Part shown: piece after piece, positions 6,317 through 6,553 of the stretch
How positions within the stretch are numbered: position 1 is the first letter of the stretch
Layout: every line of letters starts with the position of its first letter
Source of the DNA: Candidatus Aminicenantota bacterium
Lineage (GTDB): Bacteria; Acidobacteriota; Aminicenantia; Aminicenantales; UBA8522
Assembly (NCBI GenBank): GCA_016934895.1
Contig: JAFGRZ010000286.1
Span: 1 to 6,553, forward strand
Length of the DNA: 6,553 nt
Direction: 5' to 3'
The notes under the pieces: model-generated
What the model saw: the letters and a program-made list of their open reading frames with translations, nothing else
Databases searched by the model: none
Told to the model about the DNA's origin: nothing
Position numbers and translations under genes: made by a program

Positions 6317-6332
6317 TTCGTTAGGCCCATCA

Positions 6333-6361
6333 ATTCTAGCGGAAATGCAACCGATTTACAA
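6333..6361 (-). promoter_or_regulatory. Sigma70-type promoter for the LolA-like/M48 protease unit
   Basis: On the minus strand, TTGTAA (6356-6361; four of six to TTGACA) and TAGAAT (6333-6338; five of six to TATAAT) are separated by exactly 17 bases (6339-6355). AT-rich sequence lies just upstream of the -35 element (about 6362-6371). Transcription would start near 6326, giving a short leader of about 20 bases that includes the ribosome binding site. Prediction by eye; the organism's sigma preference is unknown. Confidence 0.6.
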
Positions 6362-6477
6362 ACAATAAAATGGCCGTGTCAGCATCCCTTTTCATACGAT
6401 GAAGATGTTGGTCAACTTGGGAATGTCAGCGCTCCCCTCAGGTTCTTAACGCCGTTCCCGAAACGCTTTTCTCGGCG

Positions 6478-6493
6478 CTGCGGAACTCCGCAG
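6478..6493. repeat. Perfect inverted repeat, 6-bp stem with 4-base loop
   Basis: CTGCGG, loop AACT, CCGCAG. The stem is perfect and GC-rich and would form on either strand's transcript. No T-run follows on either side. Part of the hairpin cluster at the right edge. Confidence 0.55.
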
Positions 6494-6532
6494 AGGCTCG
6501 GGGCATGGAATCGTCAGCCCGCTCGTTTCCCC

Positions 6533-6548
6533 AGCGAGGAAACTCGCT
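6533..6548. repeat. Perfect inverted repeat, 6-bp stem with GAAA tetraloop
   Basis: AGCGAG, loop GAAA, CTCGCT. On the plus-strand transcript the loop is a GNRA tetraloop, a stable and often functional RNA loop; on the minus strand the loop is TTTC, so any RNA role favours the plus strand. It overlaps an alternative stem, GTTTCC with GGAAAC (6525-6543), that cannot form at the same time. Confidence 0.5.
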
Positions 6549-6553
6549 CCGAC

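Larger units (their letters stand above)
6427..6553. other. Hairpin-rich intergenic region reaching the window edge
   Basis: No convincing gene is seen here. Several perfect short inverted repeats are packed together: CGCCG/CGGCG (6450-6454 with 6473-6477), CTGCGG-AACT-CCGCAG (6478-6493), GTTTCC/GGAAAC (6525-6530 with 6538-6543) and AGCGAG-GAAA-CTCGCT (6533-6548). The last two overlap and are mutually exclusive. A longer-range pairing CAGCGC/GCGCTG (6427-6432 with 6475-6480) is also possible. None is followed by a clear T-run, so a classical intrinsic terminator is not supported. It could be a structured RNA, a dispersed repeat, or the 3' region of a gene outside the window. Confidence 0.4.

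Noticed and set aside
6378..6518. Three copies of GTCAGC (6378-6383, 6425-6430, 6513-6518) as an operator array
   Set aside because: Spacing is irregular (47 and 88 bases) and six-base matches in this length are easily due to chance.
6438..6553. Minus-strand open frames entering from the right edge (stops at 6446-6448 and 6438-6440) as the 3' end of another gene
   Set aside because: Two frames are open over only about 36-38 codons, neither resembles a known protein end, and the region is dense in inverted repeats. Not excluded, but not supportable without more sequence.
6505..6553. ATG at 6505 as the start of a plus-strand gene
   Set aside because: Only 16 codons remain before the edge, there is no clear ribosome binding site, and the segment lies in the hairpin cluster.

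Overview
The window looks like chromosomal DNA from a GC-rich, diderm (Gram-negative-type) bacterium that makes lipid A. It carries an envelope-biogenesis neighbourhood: outer-membrane protein assembly, lipid A synthesis and periplasmic quality control. Use of LpxI rather than LpxH for UDP-diacylglucosamine cleavage, the gene order bamA-ompH-fabZ-lpxA-lpxI-oxidoreductase, and the style of the LolA-like protein recall Acidobacteriota/Aminicenantota or former deltaproteobacteria. That taxonomic guess is an inference from memory of gene order and is weak. I see no mobile element, CRISPR array, tRNA or rRNA.

Left part (1-4099, plus strand): a tightly packed operon. It opens inside the 3' end of bamA (last 177 codons), followed by an OmpH/Skp-type periplasmic chaperone, fabZ, lpxA, lpxI and a Gfo/Idh/MocA-family NAD(P)-dependent oxidoreductase. 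Gaps are 15-20 bases where they exist; fabZ/lpxA and lpxA/lpxI overlap by 14 and 22 bases, so translational coupling is likely. No internal promoter was recognised. BamA and OmpH serve outer-membrane protein assembly. FabZ, LpxA and LpxI supply fatty acid and lipid A precursors. lpxD, usually found between ompH and fabZ in such clusters, is absent, and lpxB does not follow lpxI in this window.

Right part (4103-6304, minus strand): a two-gene unit transcribed towards the lipid A operon. The promoter-proximal gene encodes a secreted LolA-fold-like protein; 45 bases downstream lies an M48 zinc metalloprotease with a lipoprotein signal and a C-terminal extension. A good sigma70-type promoter (hexamers TTGTAA and TAGAAT with 17-base spacing) precedes the pair. 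The two operons converge with only three bases between their stop codons.

Far right (6305-6553): 249 bases without a convincing gene. The part next to the LolA-like gene holds its promoter and ribosome binding site. The outer part (about 6427-6553) is GC-rich and full of short perfect inverted repeats. It may be a structured intergenic element, a dispersed repeat or the terminator region of a gene beyond the window.

Most of the window is recognisable housekeeping envelope biology. The points most worth a second look are the oxidoreductase of unassigned role inside the lipid A operon, the missing lpxD, the three-base convergent junction and the hairpin-rich right edge.
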